DNA from: Leguminivora glycinivorella
Lineage: Eukaryota; Arthropoda; Insecta; Lepidoptera; Tortricidae
Assembly: GCF_023078275.1 (NCBI RefSeq)
Contig: NC_062981.1
Location: 17,972,846-18,036,845, forward strand
Direction of reading: 5' to 3'
DNA length: 64,000 bases
Positions 21,851 through 35,100 of the stretch are shown piece after piece. A program made the translations under genes and the position numbers. A model generated the notes under the pieces. It saw only the letters and a list, made by a program, of their open reading frames with translations. It had not been told where the DNA came from and searched no databases. Within the stretch, counting starts at the first letter, position 1; the number at the start of each line of letters is the position of its first letter.

Positions 21851-22261
21851 ACTGTAATGAATGAATGGTTACTCACAAACATTAAATGTCATATACAAAG
21901 AAAAAACTCACGTTATTATATCGCTACTACTGTTGCGACATGTTTCGGGCCATTAGGAGGCCCGTCTTCAGACATACAGGAGTGCTCGCGGTGGAATATT
22001 TTGGACTGCACCAATAAACCTTGACATATTTGCGAAGAGGCGATGCCAACACGATACATCACTTTAGCGTTTAACTGATTGAAACATTTGAATGACTGCT
22101 TATTAGCGGTAAACTTGGCCCCCATTGGCACGCGCGGGGAACGGCTGCCTCAACCTTTTCACGATTGGTTTACAATGTTGGCTTGGCTTTGGTCTGTTGA
22201 CATGAAAAAGTGACTACACTCTAGTCAATGGTTTTAATAGTTAGCAAGAACGATTTAAATA
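21851..22261. other. Unrecognised sequence upstream of the second SMYD gene
   Basis: Contains 'gacatgtttcgggccattag' and a short inverted phrase around 'ggcccgtcttcag', which looks repeat-like. No coding exon with splice support. Confidence 0.3.
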
Positions 22262-22545
22262 CTGGACTGACAAAGCCCATGCAAAACAGCGTACCCCTGA
22301 AATGTATGGACCTTTTAGGCTTTAAACTAGATGATGCTGTTTCGCAGCCTGGAAGTGGCCAAAATCATATTTTCCCCAAATATTTTTGCGTGTTTTTATT
22401 TTTTATAAGAACAAATGACATAATAAATCATGATATTATCACGTCAATAGTGTCAATACACATTTTGAAAAAAAAAAAAAAAAATTGTAGGCATCATCAC
22501 TGTAGTTATGATAGTATTTAATAGGTGGCGCTAAAAAATCGAGGT
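22262..22545 (+). repeat. Interspersed repeat ('gaaatgta-cagcg' family)
   Basis: Best-preserved + strand copy: 'gtacccctgaaatgtatgga', 'gatgctgtttcgcagcctgg', an A17 tract, 'tgtaggcatcatcactgtag', then 'ttaataggtggcgctaaaa'. The inverted copy at 56345-56600 is closely similar. Confidence 0.7.
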
Positions 22546-22913
22546 ACGATCCTTACTATGAAGTATGTACGTAAATCCTATTTAAAATAATCCTTGATAG
22601 TTAGAGATTGCGGTGAAATTGAACGAGAATATAAAAATTATAAATTAGATACAGTTGCTACTACTATACGCTTTATAGGTATAAAATGAAAACGAAAATT
22701 AACTTTGTCGCAAAAATAATATGTTTCCTACAGTTCGTGTATTCTTATTTTCTACCGATTTGAGTAGGTAGGTAAGGCTAGATAATTTATTAATGCAGAA
22801 TACGTTTTTAAGCAGAGAAGGTAACGTTGTTGTCACGTTGTGGGTACCTATGTATCTAATCAGTTTTATAAAAGTCGAAGGCTACTAAACTTGACTTCGA
22901 CTTGCTTCGACTA

Positions 22914-23053
22914 AGGGCCGGTTGCATCAAACAGACAGATGGTTATCTGTCATCGTTAAAACGATCGTTAAATTTTATTGTATGGGAAGTTCCATAAACG
23001 TCTGCTGCGTGACGATGATGTGTCTGTCAAATGTGGTTGATGCAGTTGGCCCT
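22914..23053. mobile_element. TIR MITE, 'agggccggttgcatcaa'
   Basis: Termini 'agggccggttgcatcaaa' and inverse 'tgatgcagttggccct' bound a 140-bp non-coding body, ending about 50 bp upstream of the second SMYD gene's first coding exon. Confidence 0.7.
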
Positions 23054-23109
23054 TATAATTCGATCATAGCATGAAAATAAATGTATCCTTTGTTTTCTAT
23101 TTCAGCAAA

Positions 23110-26100
23110 ATGGGGCTAGAAAGCGGCACCAGCGACGTCTATGAGGTAAGCAAACACAGCATATAATATTGCAACTTAAATATCAACTTAAAAATACAAT
23201 TTTCACGCCATCTATACCATTACAGTGACACTAACTGCTTACCATAGGGACATCGAAAACACGGACTGAGTGCACTAAACTAAGGCGCTTAGTAGTCTGA
23301 TATTTGGTCAAAAGGTGGCGCGATTTTCAAGTTTTCGGCTACGCGCTACTAGATGGCGCTAAGAGTTTGAAAAATAAAATGATAAGTTGAAAACCTATAA
23401 ATACTAATTCGATCGGGATGCAATTAAATAACATGTGTCGATGATCAGTAGTGCAATAGAAATGTTACGGTTGATAGAAGAGAGGAACGTTTGCTACGAA
23501 CATGTATGTAATTTGATTTTTTTTTTTAGATGTAGATTACATAAACATAGGTTTCATTCCAAGATTAAATATTGTAACGTTTTAGGTGTTATTACCCATT
23601 TAAATGAACTAAATAAATTGTAAATATTCACCCACTTTGACTAAGATTAAAATGTAGGTATGGTGCATTAGGGTAATTCCGAAAGTCGTCTTAATTACGA
23701 AAGTCGCATAAAAATCACCATTATTTCCATCATATCAAGATTCCCCTTTCGAAATGACCAGAGCATTTTTGTCAATCGGAATTACCCTAATATTATGTAC
23801 CTTACATATTATGTTTACGTAGGCATTAATTGATTAGTTGTAACCTAAATATCCTAAAACAAATCGTCACTACTTTTAAAAAAACTTGTATCTTCGTCTG
23901 TCAATGAAAAGAAAATTGTAGTAAGTATGTATGGAATGCATATAGACTGACTGCGTTTTAACTTTGAGGAGCAGCGTGAGATACGAGATTTTTTCAAAGT
24001 AGTGACGAAATGCCAATTAATAAGTAGATAAATAATGAAATTACAGTACCTAGTGTCTGTAAAATTCAGGTCAATAGAAATAATTACGATACGGCATATA
24101 CATATTTAAAAATATGTGCACTTTTGATTGTGTAGTTGAGCGAAAATTTTGTAAATTAAATTACCTGAATATTATAGCTGTGAGTTTAGTAACCCGATGA
24201 GCTTTTTTAATTACAAAATAACCTTCCTTTTAGCGCTTAAAGCGCCATTTTTTATCGGACAATGCCTTACGTTTGACCTTTCGACCTTTTAACCGCAATA
24301 CAACTGAACAGGGTACCTAGCCAACTTTACACTCGCTTGACGCTTCATAAGAGGGCATTTTCAGAAATTGGGTCCCCAATTAGCGTAAGTCGTTAACAAA
24401 AATTAACTCACTGTCAGTTTATGACGACGGTTAAGCATAACATCTGTATAAAATTTACTTTTTTCACATTCTAAACGTAGATTATAGCTTAAAGTGTATG
24501 TAACTAATACAAAAACAATATTTTTATTGAAATTTCATGCTTAATTATCGTCACAAAACTGACAGTGAGTTAATTTTTGGTAACAACTTACGCTATTTGG
24601 GGGTACTAAATTCTGAAAATGCCCAAGAGTACCTGTGTGCGTAGCCGAATGCACAAACGTTCACCAAACGCTCACGATAATATCTCTTTCGTAGCTATCT
24701 ATCTCTATCGCTCTTGCGTATTAGCGCAACAAAGCCAAACTACATTTCTGCGGCGTTTCGCTCGCAGAAGTGCCATTCGGATACAGGGCTTGTCGTAGTA
24801 AAGTTATCTCTCCCTATCGCTTTTCTGTGGTGGCGTGACAGAGCCAGACTACGTCAGTGCCATAGTAGTGTTTATAACGTTGTCACTTCTGCTAAGCTGG
24901 CAGGGGTATTATAGTTCAATAGTTCTTTATTTGCATACCATATAATTTTACAATAGGCACATATTTAGCACATATTATAATTATATACCCTGAAAAGGGT
25001 ATATCAAGAGTTGGTACTTTACAATATCTTGTATCACAAGTACTTAATAGCTAGTTACCTTATACTTGCCTTATACTTATTATTTATTTATCACTATACT
25101 TAGGATCTAAATACAATATACTGTTATGATGCAAGTAAATTACTAAAATAGTTAAGTTAAAATACTAATTACAAGTCATAAAGGTCATCCTCCATAAATT
25201 CAGCTATTGTGTAATAGCAATTATCTATTAACATAGTTTTTAGGTTATTTATGAATTTTGAGTCCGACTGTTCTGTTTTTAAAGAGGTGGGTACTATGGA
25301 CTAGCGAAGTTCGAAACAGACTATTTATGGCTAAATTATTTAGTACTGTCACAGAATAAGTAATGTAGGTTGTTAAGGTCAAAAACTTAGGTCAAGGTGC
25401 TCAATTTTACGATCCCAAACTAACCTTTTGTACCAGATGCCAATATTTATTCCATAAACATAGATCATTTTGTGATGGCGCTATAAAAGAGAACGAAATA
25501 TGTATTAGGCTCGAATGGTTCTAAAATTGTAATTCGGCCTACAAACTTTAAATAATTTAGTTAGGCCATAGAGAAATATAGCTAAGGAAAGAGCTGTAAC
25601 TTCATAATCATACTTACTTATATCAGCTGATTTATGCTTGCTTATAATTTTATTAACAATCTAAGGTTAGGCATATTCAACGAATTAGAATCCTCGGTTA
25701 CTCTAGAACCCTGTTATATTATATTAACCTTGCTTTATTTACTATATAAAACACTTTGATATTTACTGTGAAAAGGTTCTGAATTAGCCCACAGGATTTA
25801 AACTACCCATAACAACGAGCGAACAATTCCAAATCAAATCTGTAACATAATTTTTTATTATTATAAATGGGCTTTCTCATGGCCACAGACTAGCCGAGGC
25901 GAAGACGCCTACGATGGAGCTCGCCCAGAAGGTGCCTACCCTTGATTTGAATGGTTACTATAACCCATATAAGCTGGGAAATATATACGGTGGCAAGAAC
26001 TATTCTTTCTACACCGGTGGACACACTATTCAATCAAGTGGTATCGTAAAGCGGAAGATGTGAAATTTTGTTTCACTCGTCTCCTTTTTTGATGTTTCAG

Positions 26101-29100
26101 GCTCACACCTCAGAAGAGCTCGGGCGCTACCTCATTGCGGCTCGCGATTTAGCTCCAGGAGATCTTGTACTCACTGAACGACCCCTGGTCTTTGGACCCA
26201 AGGCCACAGCTGTCCCTGAAGCCACCATGCCTTGTGTAGGGTGCTACACGCCCGTACCTACTGATGTTGGAGAGAGATGCGCTAAGTAAGTCTTGTTCTA
26301 CCCCATTTTTGACTCCAGGAGACCTGGTCCTGACTGAACGACCCCTGGTCTTTGACACTAAAGCTACTACTGTCCCAGAAACGACTATGCCTTTTGTGGG
26401 GTGTTACATGGTTCTCACGGAATGACCCCTGGTCTTTGGCCTCAAGGCCACAGCTGTTCCTGAAGCCACCATGCTTTGTGTGAGCTGCTACAAGCTGGTA
26501 CGTACTGACGTTGGAGAAAGATGCGCTAAGTAAGTCTCTTTCTACCTGTCAGGAGATCTTGTCCTGACTGAACGTCGGTCTTTGGACCCAAGGCCACAGC
26601 TGTCCCTGAGGCCACCATGCCTTATGTGGGGTACTACAACCTACTGATATTGGGGAGAGATGTTCTAAGTAAATGTCTTTCTACCTCATAACTGCTTGAT
26701 GACCAAGAGATCTGGTCCTGACTGAAAAAACCCATCTACTACTGTTGCTGGGAGTGATGCGGTAAGTTCATCTCTTTTTCATTATTTGATAGCTTTCCAA
26801 AGATGCATTTTTTCATTATGTATACAAATTAGCCCGTATGGTGACGGGTTAAGAATTTCACCACCCACCGTCCTCCGGTTGGAAAGCAACTTTCAGACCG
26901 CTAGGCTAAACGAAGTTACCGCTACTCGGCTCCGTCGAACAGAAAGATAGTACCTATAGACACACCTTGGCCAGTTAATAAAAAACTCCCAGCTAAAGTT
27001 ATCGGCCAAATAACAAAATAAACAGTTGGTTAAGTTCATATTTCCTACAAAGTAACCCAGTTCCATGTATTCCCTGAAGGTTTCCAATACCGCTGCATGG
27101 TAACTTAGTTTACGGCGTTTGTAAATAAGGAAAATTGATTATTACTTTAGGGCTGGCCGTAATAAGAACATCTTCTATTGGTAAACAAAAAAAAATAGAT
27201 TAATGATCAATCATATTCATGAAATTCCTCCTCGTGTCCCTATTCCCAGAAGTCTCCCACCAGCCCCTGTTGAAAACGTCAAGCTCGTCACGCTATCTCT
27301 TGCACAGTATAATTTAGTTTTAGTACTCTACAGTATGGCCACTCCCGCTCCCCGCTGAAAGTACCGCCCACCCGCTCTCGGTTATCTCACAGTTACCGCC
27401 TGTCAAAAACGCGAACAGTCAACATATCTCACTCATACAAGCATGGTACGCGTTCACCTACATGAGAGCTTAGATTAGCTGTGTGTGTACTAACGCCGAA
27501 TTTTCATATATTTGATCGCTATTGTCTGAGGTGTGTCTATGGCGAAATTCTTTTTTTTTTATGGGATAGGAGGCAAACGAGCAGATAGGTCGACTGATGG
27601 TAAGCGATCACCGCCGCCCATGGACACCCGAAACACCAGAGGTGTTGGAGGTGCGTTGCCGGCCTTTAAGATAGATGTACGCTTCCGTCTTAAACTCCTA
27701 AAAAATCTTTTATAATCATAAAATTGGCGTTAATCTTAGTTTATTTTTCGTGGGATGAAATTATGATAAGTAGATGAAAACTACTATACGTCTTCCCGGG
27801 CTTCAAACTATAGGAAAAGTGAAAGAAAAAATATTTTAAGACTTCTTTAATTTTATGCGGCAGGGCAGATCGCCTCAAATTCTTCGCATCAATTGTATTC
27901 CTCTATAATTATTATTATAATCAGAAAAGTACTCCAAAAAAAATCTCCACTATTTTATTTACAATGTATAATATCTTTTTCATCACACCCGCACTTTAAA
28001 TGTATTATTGCGCGCAGGCGGGGCGTGAGTTATAGAAAAATCGTTCTCCCAAGGGAATAATGAAATTTCTTGTGCCGTACTTAACTTTTTGACATCTATT
28101 TACATATTTTTTACATTGCGAGTGTGATGAAAACCATTGTGTGTAACTCGGGGAGTATGAATATTACTAACTCGAGTCTTTAAATCGCTCCGGCAAGCCG
28201 TCGCGATTTAACTTACTCTCGTTAGTAATATTCAACTTCCTCCCCTTGTTGCACAATGTACTATTACAAATTCTGCGTACATATCGTGAATTTTAATTAA
28301 ATCCTCCGTCTGGTGAACTCCAAGGAAATATGAATAGCAGATTTGAATGCAAACGAAGTTATCTGAATAATAAATTGAATACAAAACTATGCAGACATTG
28401 TCAATGCTAGTGTCAATCAACTGTTGTTTAAGTTGTAAATATAATAAATATACCTACCATGAGTTTCACATTTTGTAATAAAGTAAGTTGTTTTTAACCC
28501 CCGACGCAAAAACGACGGGGTGTTATAAGTTTGACGTGTCTATCTGTCTGTCTGTTTGTCTGTCTGTCTGTGTGTGTGTCTGTCTGTGGCATCGTAGCTC
28601 CCGAACGGACGAACCGATTTAGATTTTTTTTTGTCTGAAAGCTGAGTTAGTCGGGAGTGTTCTTAGCCATGTTTCATGAATGTCGCGAACGGGAGTTTTT
28701 TCAAAATTTTAATTTTGTGGTTATATTATTAGCGTAGTATCATAAAGGAATAAAAAAAGAAAGAGTTGTAACTCAATACATCAGTAAATGCGAGTTATTT
28801 ATAGTGGCATCAAATTGCGTAAATTATCAGTATTGCTACTTATCAATAAATGTCGCGACGAACGAAAAGCCTAAGACCGTTTTCACATTATGTATGGGAT
28901 ATCGGTCCGACATCCGATATCGGATCGGATAATGTGAAAACGCACTAAAGCTCAACAATTTTTACATTAACTTTACAATAATATTAATCAGTAATTATGT
29001 TTTGAATTCCTTCTGCTTGTAATATAAGTTGTTAACTGTAGGTACTAAGTAATATTAAATTTTTGGCAGACGAGACACTGTTGACACCTAGTGTCGAGTG

Positions 29101-32100
29101 GTGGTACTGTTACACTTATTACTATTACTCATTTACTGATGTATGGAGTATGGTGTGGTGACGCGTTAAGAATTTCACCCCCTTTCTTCCCGTGGGTGTC
29201 GTAGAAGGCGACTGTGGGACATGGGTTAAATTGTGGCGTAGGCGAGAGGCTGGCAACCTGTCACTGCAGTGTCACAGTTTCGTTTTCTTTCAACCCCTTA
29301 TTTGCCAAGAGTGGCACTGAAACTTGAGTAGTTTCATGTGCTCTGCCTACCCCTTCATGGAATACAGACTTGATTGTATGTATGTTGGTAGTATTGAGAA
29401 TCCAATCCAAGAGCGCCTCCAAACAGTTATTTACTAGACTCAAATAATTATATACATTTTCTAATATACATATACCTATTATAACCTACATTGATGAGAC
29501 CTATAAAATATTTTAATGTATATTGAAGTGATTATGACTAAATATTTTATCGTGTTTATTTTATGAACAAACGACATATTGTTCTTTAATAAATCATCAA
29601 ATCATATTTTGACCAATCTGCTCAAATATTGGTGGCGCCATCTAGTTCTACCCATTGCATGAAGTTATTTTTTTGTATGAGATTGACAGTCCCGATGTTA
29701 AATAATATATTTTAACATGAAGGTTTTATATTTTCATAGTTTGTATAGGAAAAAGTACGTCTCAAACTGGCTAGAATACTTTTTTATTTTTAATGTGACA
29801 ACACCAAAAGTCATCTGTCTTTTCATAACAATTGAGAAATTAACCATGTAAATTTTTACTTAAAACGAAATATACGTTTTTATTTCTTAAAAAGCTGTTT
29901 TTCTATAACATACAGCTTTTGTGGTCCTTCGTTAATAAATATAGTATAAATATGTAATACAGTGCGGCCGGTGAAAGTGATCAAAAGCAGTTCGTTCTAT
30001 AGTTCTGCATTTGTTTGAAGTGATAAGTGAAGTGCAATTTCCTTTCATTTATATTTATCGCGGTCGTGTTTGGTGAGTTAAAATTCGTAGCAATGCCTCC
30101 GGATGACGAGCTAAAAAGGCTGCGGCTGGCCCGCGGTATACTCAAAGGTACGATTACGAGAATGGAAACATTTACCAATGACAGTCATAACCTGACATCC
30201 TCATCTTGCGAAATGATTGAATCCCGTAAGGAAAAACTCATTAACACATTTAAGGAATATGAAACACTCCAAGTTGACATATTAGCAATTGATGAGAATG
30301 ACAGTGAAGATATGGGTCTTATTGAATCCCGATATTTTTCAATCCTGTCAAAACTGAATGCCCAATTAAACACGTTAAGACCGTCGGAGGATAAACCTTC
30401 AGTTAGTAACAACGATAAGAATAGCCCAAAGTTACCCTCGATAGACATTCCAGTGTTTAATGGCAAGGATTTTACGAAATATACTCCATTCATGGATTTG
30501 TTTATGGCAGTTGTAGACAAGAATCCATCACTGTCACAAGTGCAAAAACTGTTCTATTTAAGGAAGTTTTTAACAGATGAAGCGTTGTCAGTCATTGTTA
30601 ATCTGCCTCTTACTAATAATTCCTATAACGAGGCAATTGATTTGTTGAAAAAACGGTTTGATAATAAGGCTAGATTAATTACAAGCCATATAAATGTCAT
30701 TTTAGATATGCCCGCAATGCAAAAGGGTACAGCAGCCTGTATTAGAACATTTATCTCAGGCGTGCAACAGCAATTACATGCATTAAAAAATTTACAGCAA
30801 CCTGTAGATAAATGGGATATGCTGCTGATATCCATTTTAACGAAAAAATTAGATGCATACACCAATAGGGCTTATATGCTTGATAGAAATTCAGGAGAAT
30901 TGCCAACAATTGCTGAATTAATCGAATTCCTTGAAAAGCGTGCAATTGCGTTAGAAGATAGCAACCCTAGCAATTCATCTGAATTTAAAGAATATAAAAA
31001 ATTTGTATCTAACCCACCAAAGGTGGCCAATATTGCCACCATTACATCTAACAGTTGTTTATACTGCAAGCAGTCAACTCATGCCATATATGCTTGTCCT
31101 AAATTTAAGATGGCTCCTATAGAAGACCGTCTAGACTTTGTAAACAGTAATAAACTATGTAATAATTGTTTGAGGAAGCATGAAGGTAAGTGTAGATTTA
31201 ACTTTTCATGTCTGACCTGCAAGGAGAAGCACAACACTTTATTGCACAAAGATACGAAAAATGATATTATTAACAATCACTTGCAAACATCAGCAGATGA
31301 TGTTTTGCTCCCCACGGTAAAAGTTAAATTGTATGATAATAGGGGCCAAGAGGTAATTATCAGGGCACTGCTTGATTGTGGGGCAATGGGCTCTCTTATA
31401 TCAGAATCACTAATTAAAAGGTTAAATTTAAAACCAACTTGGGAAGATTCTAACTTGATAGGTGTTTGTAAACAAAACAGCAGGATGAATAAATATGTTA
31501 ATATTGGTGCGCACTCCTTACTGAATGATGTTGAGGTGCGAGTCAAATGCCATGTGGTCAATACCATCACACCTGATTTACCTCTCGAGCCAATAGATTT
31601 GAGCAAATTAGAAATACCTGATAACGTTGTTATGGCTGATGATGAATTCCATATCCCGGGTCAGATATTGCTGCTCCTGGGAGCTGAGGTTTTGTTTAAA
31701 ACAATGTTAGATGGAAAAATCGAACTTCCGTGTGGGACTGTATTGTTAAACACATTGTTTGGATATATAATAGGTGGAGGTATGTCTGATGAAAGTATTC
31801 CCGAGAAAAGTCAATACTTAATAAATAATTTTGCAATTTGTGACCATTCCAAATTGGAAAATGTAATGGAACAATTTTGGCTTACTGAAAGTATTCCACA
31901 AAAACAAAGCTGTGACAGTGAATTTCAAAGGGCTGAAAAATATTTTCAAGAAACAACCACTTTGGTTGATTCTAAGTTCCAAGTCAACTTGCCTATTACT
32001 GATGACATGGATAACCTACAGCTCGGGGATTCTTTCTCAGTGGCCTTGCAAAGATTTTTGGCACTAGAGAAAAAGTTTGAAAGGTGTCCAGCCTACTATG

Positions 32101-35100
32101 ATAAATATAAGGAGTTCATAAAGGAATATCTTTCTCTGGGGCATGCCAAAATTGTGGATATTGGTGAATATGATATTCAAAATGGCCCTGTATACTTCTT
32201 AAGCCACCATGCTGTTATTAATTTGGAAAGCTTGACAACCAAGCTTCGTGTTGTTTTTAATGGAAGTATGAAATCAAAGTCTGGAGTCTCTTTAAATGAT
32301 GTCCTTTTAAATGGACCAATGGTTCAGAGCGAGCTCTTTGACATCTTGCTTCTATGGAGAACCTTTATATACACCCTTAGTTGTGACGTTACAAAAATGT
32401 TTAGGGCCATTCACATCAATCCGGAGCAAGCCTCTCTTCAAAATATACTTTGGCGTGATACCCCTCAAGAACCCATCAAATGTTTGCAGCTTCAAACAGT
32501 GACTTATGGTTTGAAGCCATCAAATTATTTAGCAACTAGGTGCCTTATTGAGTTAGGTCATAGGTATAGGGAAACATATCCTTTGGCTGCTGAGGCAATG
32601 TTCAAAAGCACCTATGTTGATGATGTTATTACAGGTTCAGATGAACAACCTCAATTGATTGAGCTAAAAGATCAGCTTATAGAGATGTTGAAAAAAGGGG
32701 GATTTAAACTTCACAAATGGTGTTCTAACCTCCCGCAGGCTCTTGATGGAATCCCCAGTGAACATAAATGTTTAGAAAAACTAGACATAAATCAAAACAA
32801 TATTGTCAAAACTTTAGGTTTGAAATGTGATGTGCTCAATGATGAGCTTACATTTACATGCCCTGCATCTGATGACTCTGAAATCAATACCAAAAGGAAG
32901 GTGTTGAGCTATATTGGCCAAATGTTTGACCCTTTGGGTCTGATAGGGCCTATAATAGTAATTGCTAAATTATTGATGCAGAGGTTGTGGTCAATTAAAA
33001 ACTTAAACTGGGATACTATATTACCAGAAGAAGAGCTTCGACGATGGAATGCTTTTATAGATAATCTGAAGAGCATGGGAACCCTTACTATACTCAGATG
33101 TGTAAACACATGTAACAAACTTCATGCTCAATTGATTGGATATGCAGATGCATCTATGAAAGCATTTGGATGTTGTGTATACTTGAGAATTATAAATTCT
33201 GATGGGACAGTAGTCACAAATCTACTCTGTTCTAAGTCAAGAATTTCACCCATGAACAAGTCTATTACAATACCTAAATTAGAATTAAATAGTGCGCTGT
33301 TGCTAGCAAAACTAGTAGATAGAGTATACAACATTTTGAAATATAGATATGATTTAAAGGTACTATTGCACAGTGACTCCCAGATAACCTTAGCATGGAT
33401 CAAAGGAAGTACTGGTGCTGCAAAATCAAATACATATGTGGCAAATAGGATTTCACAAATTAAAACTTTAACCAAAGACTTTCAGTGGCTCTATGTTAGC
33501 ACATCCAATAATCCTGCGGATCTGCTATCTAGGGGATGTGATCCACAGAAACTTAAGATAAACAAGCTTTGGTGGCATGGTCCTAGTGATCTGTCCAAGG
33601 CTGATTTTCAATTTGATGTGTCTTCAGAAATAAAATTTCCTATTTCTGACATACATAATAATGACATAGGAACGCAGGTATGTAATACTAATATCACTCA
33701 ACCTGCTAAGGACCCTAATAATAGTATATTAAATACTATAAATAATTACTCTGATATTAACAAGCTCCAAAGAGTTATTGCATATATTTTGAGATTCTGT
33801 CATAATTGCAGGATACATAATAATGATGACAAATTATTAGACTCTTTAATGCCCATAGAACTTAATAATGCTCTAATGGCCATCATATCTTGCACTCAAA
33901 GTACTTACCTTGCTTCAGAGGTCAATGCACTCAAAAATGATCTACCTGTTAAATCTGGTTTAACTAGTTTACATCCCTTTCTAGACAAAAATGGTGTTAT
34001 GAGAGTGGGAGGTAGGTTACAAAACGCAGAGGACATTCCATATAGTCAAATGCATCCTGCCATATTACCCAAACACTGTCACTTGACCACTATAATCATT
34101 CAAAAAGAGCATTTGCGACTTAAGCATGCAGGCGCAAGGGCAGTGCTAGGCTCACTTTCAGAAAGGTTTTGGATAATAAGTGGTATATGTCAAGTTAAAA
34201 ATATTGTGATGAAATGCATTCCTTGTGCTAAAATGAAGTTTAAAGCTGCTCAACAATTGATGGGTTCACTGCCAAAGGAAAGATTAGATGCAGTTAGGCC
34301 TTTTCATATATCAGGCGTGGATTTTTGTGGCCCATTCAATGTCAAGGTGGCTCGAATTAGAAACCCAATAATTACCAAAGGATACATTGCTGTCTTTGTT
34401 TGTTTTGCTACCAAAGCAATCCATTTAGAATTAGTAAGCGACCTCACAACAGAGGCATTTTTGGCATGCCTCAAAAGATTCATTTCCAGGCGGGGTATGC
34501 CTAGTAAGATTTTTTGTGATAATGCGAAGACATTTAAAGGTGCCTCCAATGAATTAAAAAGACTTCATGAAATATTTACATCTCAGTCTCACATAGATGC
34601 TGTAGAGAACTATTGTCTACCAAATTACATTCAGTTCAAGTTTATTCCAAGTTATTCACCAGAGTTCGGTGGTTTATGGGAGGCTGGAGTAAAAAGTTTT
34701 AAACATCATTTTAAACGAGTTGTCGGTGATGTTGCGTTAACATATGAAGGTCTGTACACAGTGATGACTGAAATTGAGGCAATTTTAAATTCTAGGCCTT
34801 TGTTGCCTCTAAATTCAGATAGCTCAAGCTATGAGTACTTGACGCCTGGACACTTTATCATAGGTAAAGCTATGATAAGTTACCCTGAGATAGACTTGTC
34901 AAATAAATATATTGACCGATTAAGATTTTGGAACATGTTAACTAAAATAAAACAAGATTTCTGGCGTATTTGGTCAAGGGACTATCTTACACAATTACAA
35001 AATAGACCTAAATGGAAACAGTCCCATCCTAATTTAAAAGAAGGAGATCTTGTCATTGTGCGTACAGATAATACATCACCTCTAACGTGGCCCATGGCAA

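Noticed and set aside
26551..26575. Copy 3 of the SMYD array as an alternative exon (strong-looking 'ctacctgtcag' acceptor)
   Set aside because: In the phase required from exon 1 it meets a TGA within five codons.
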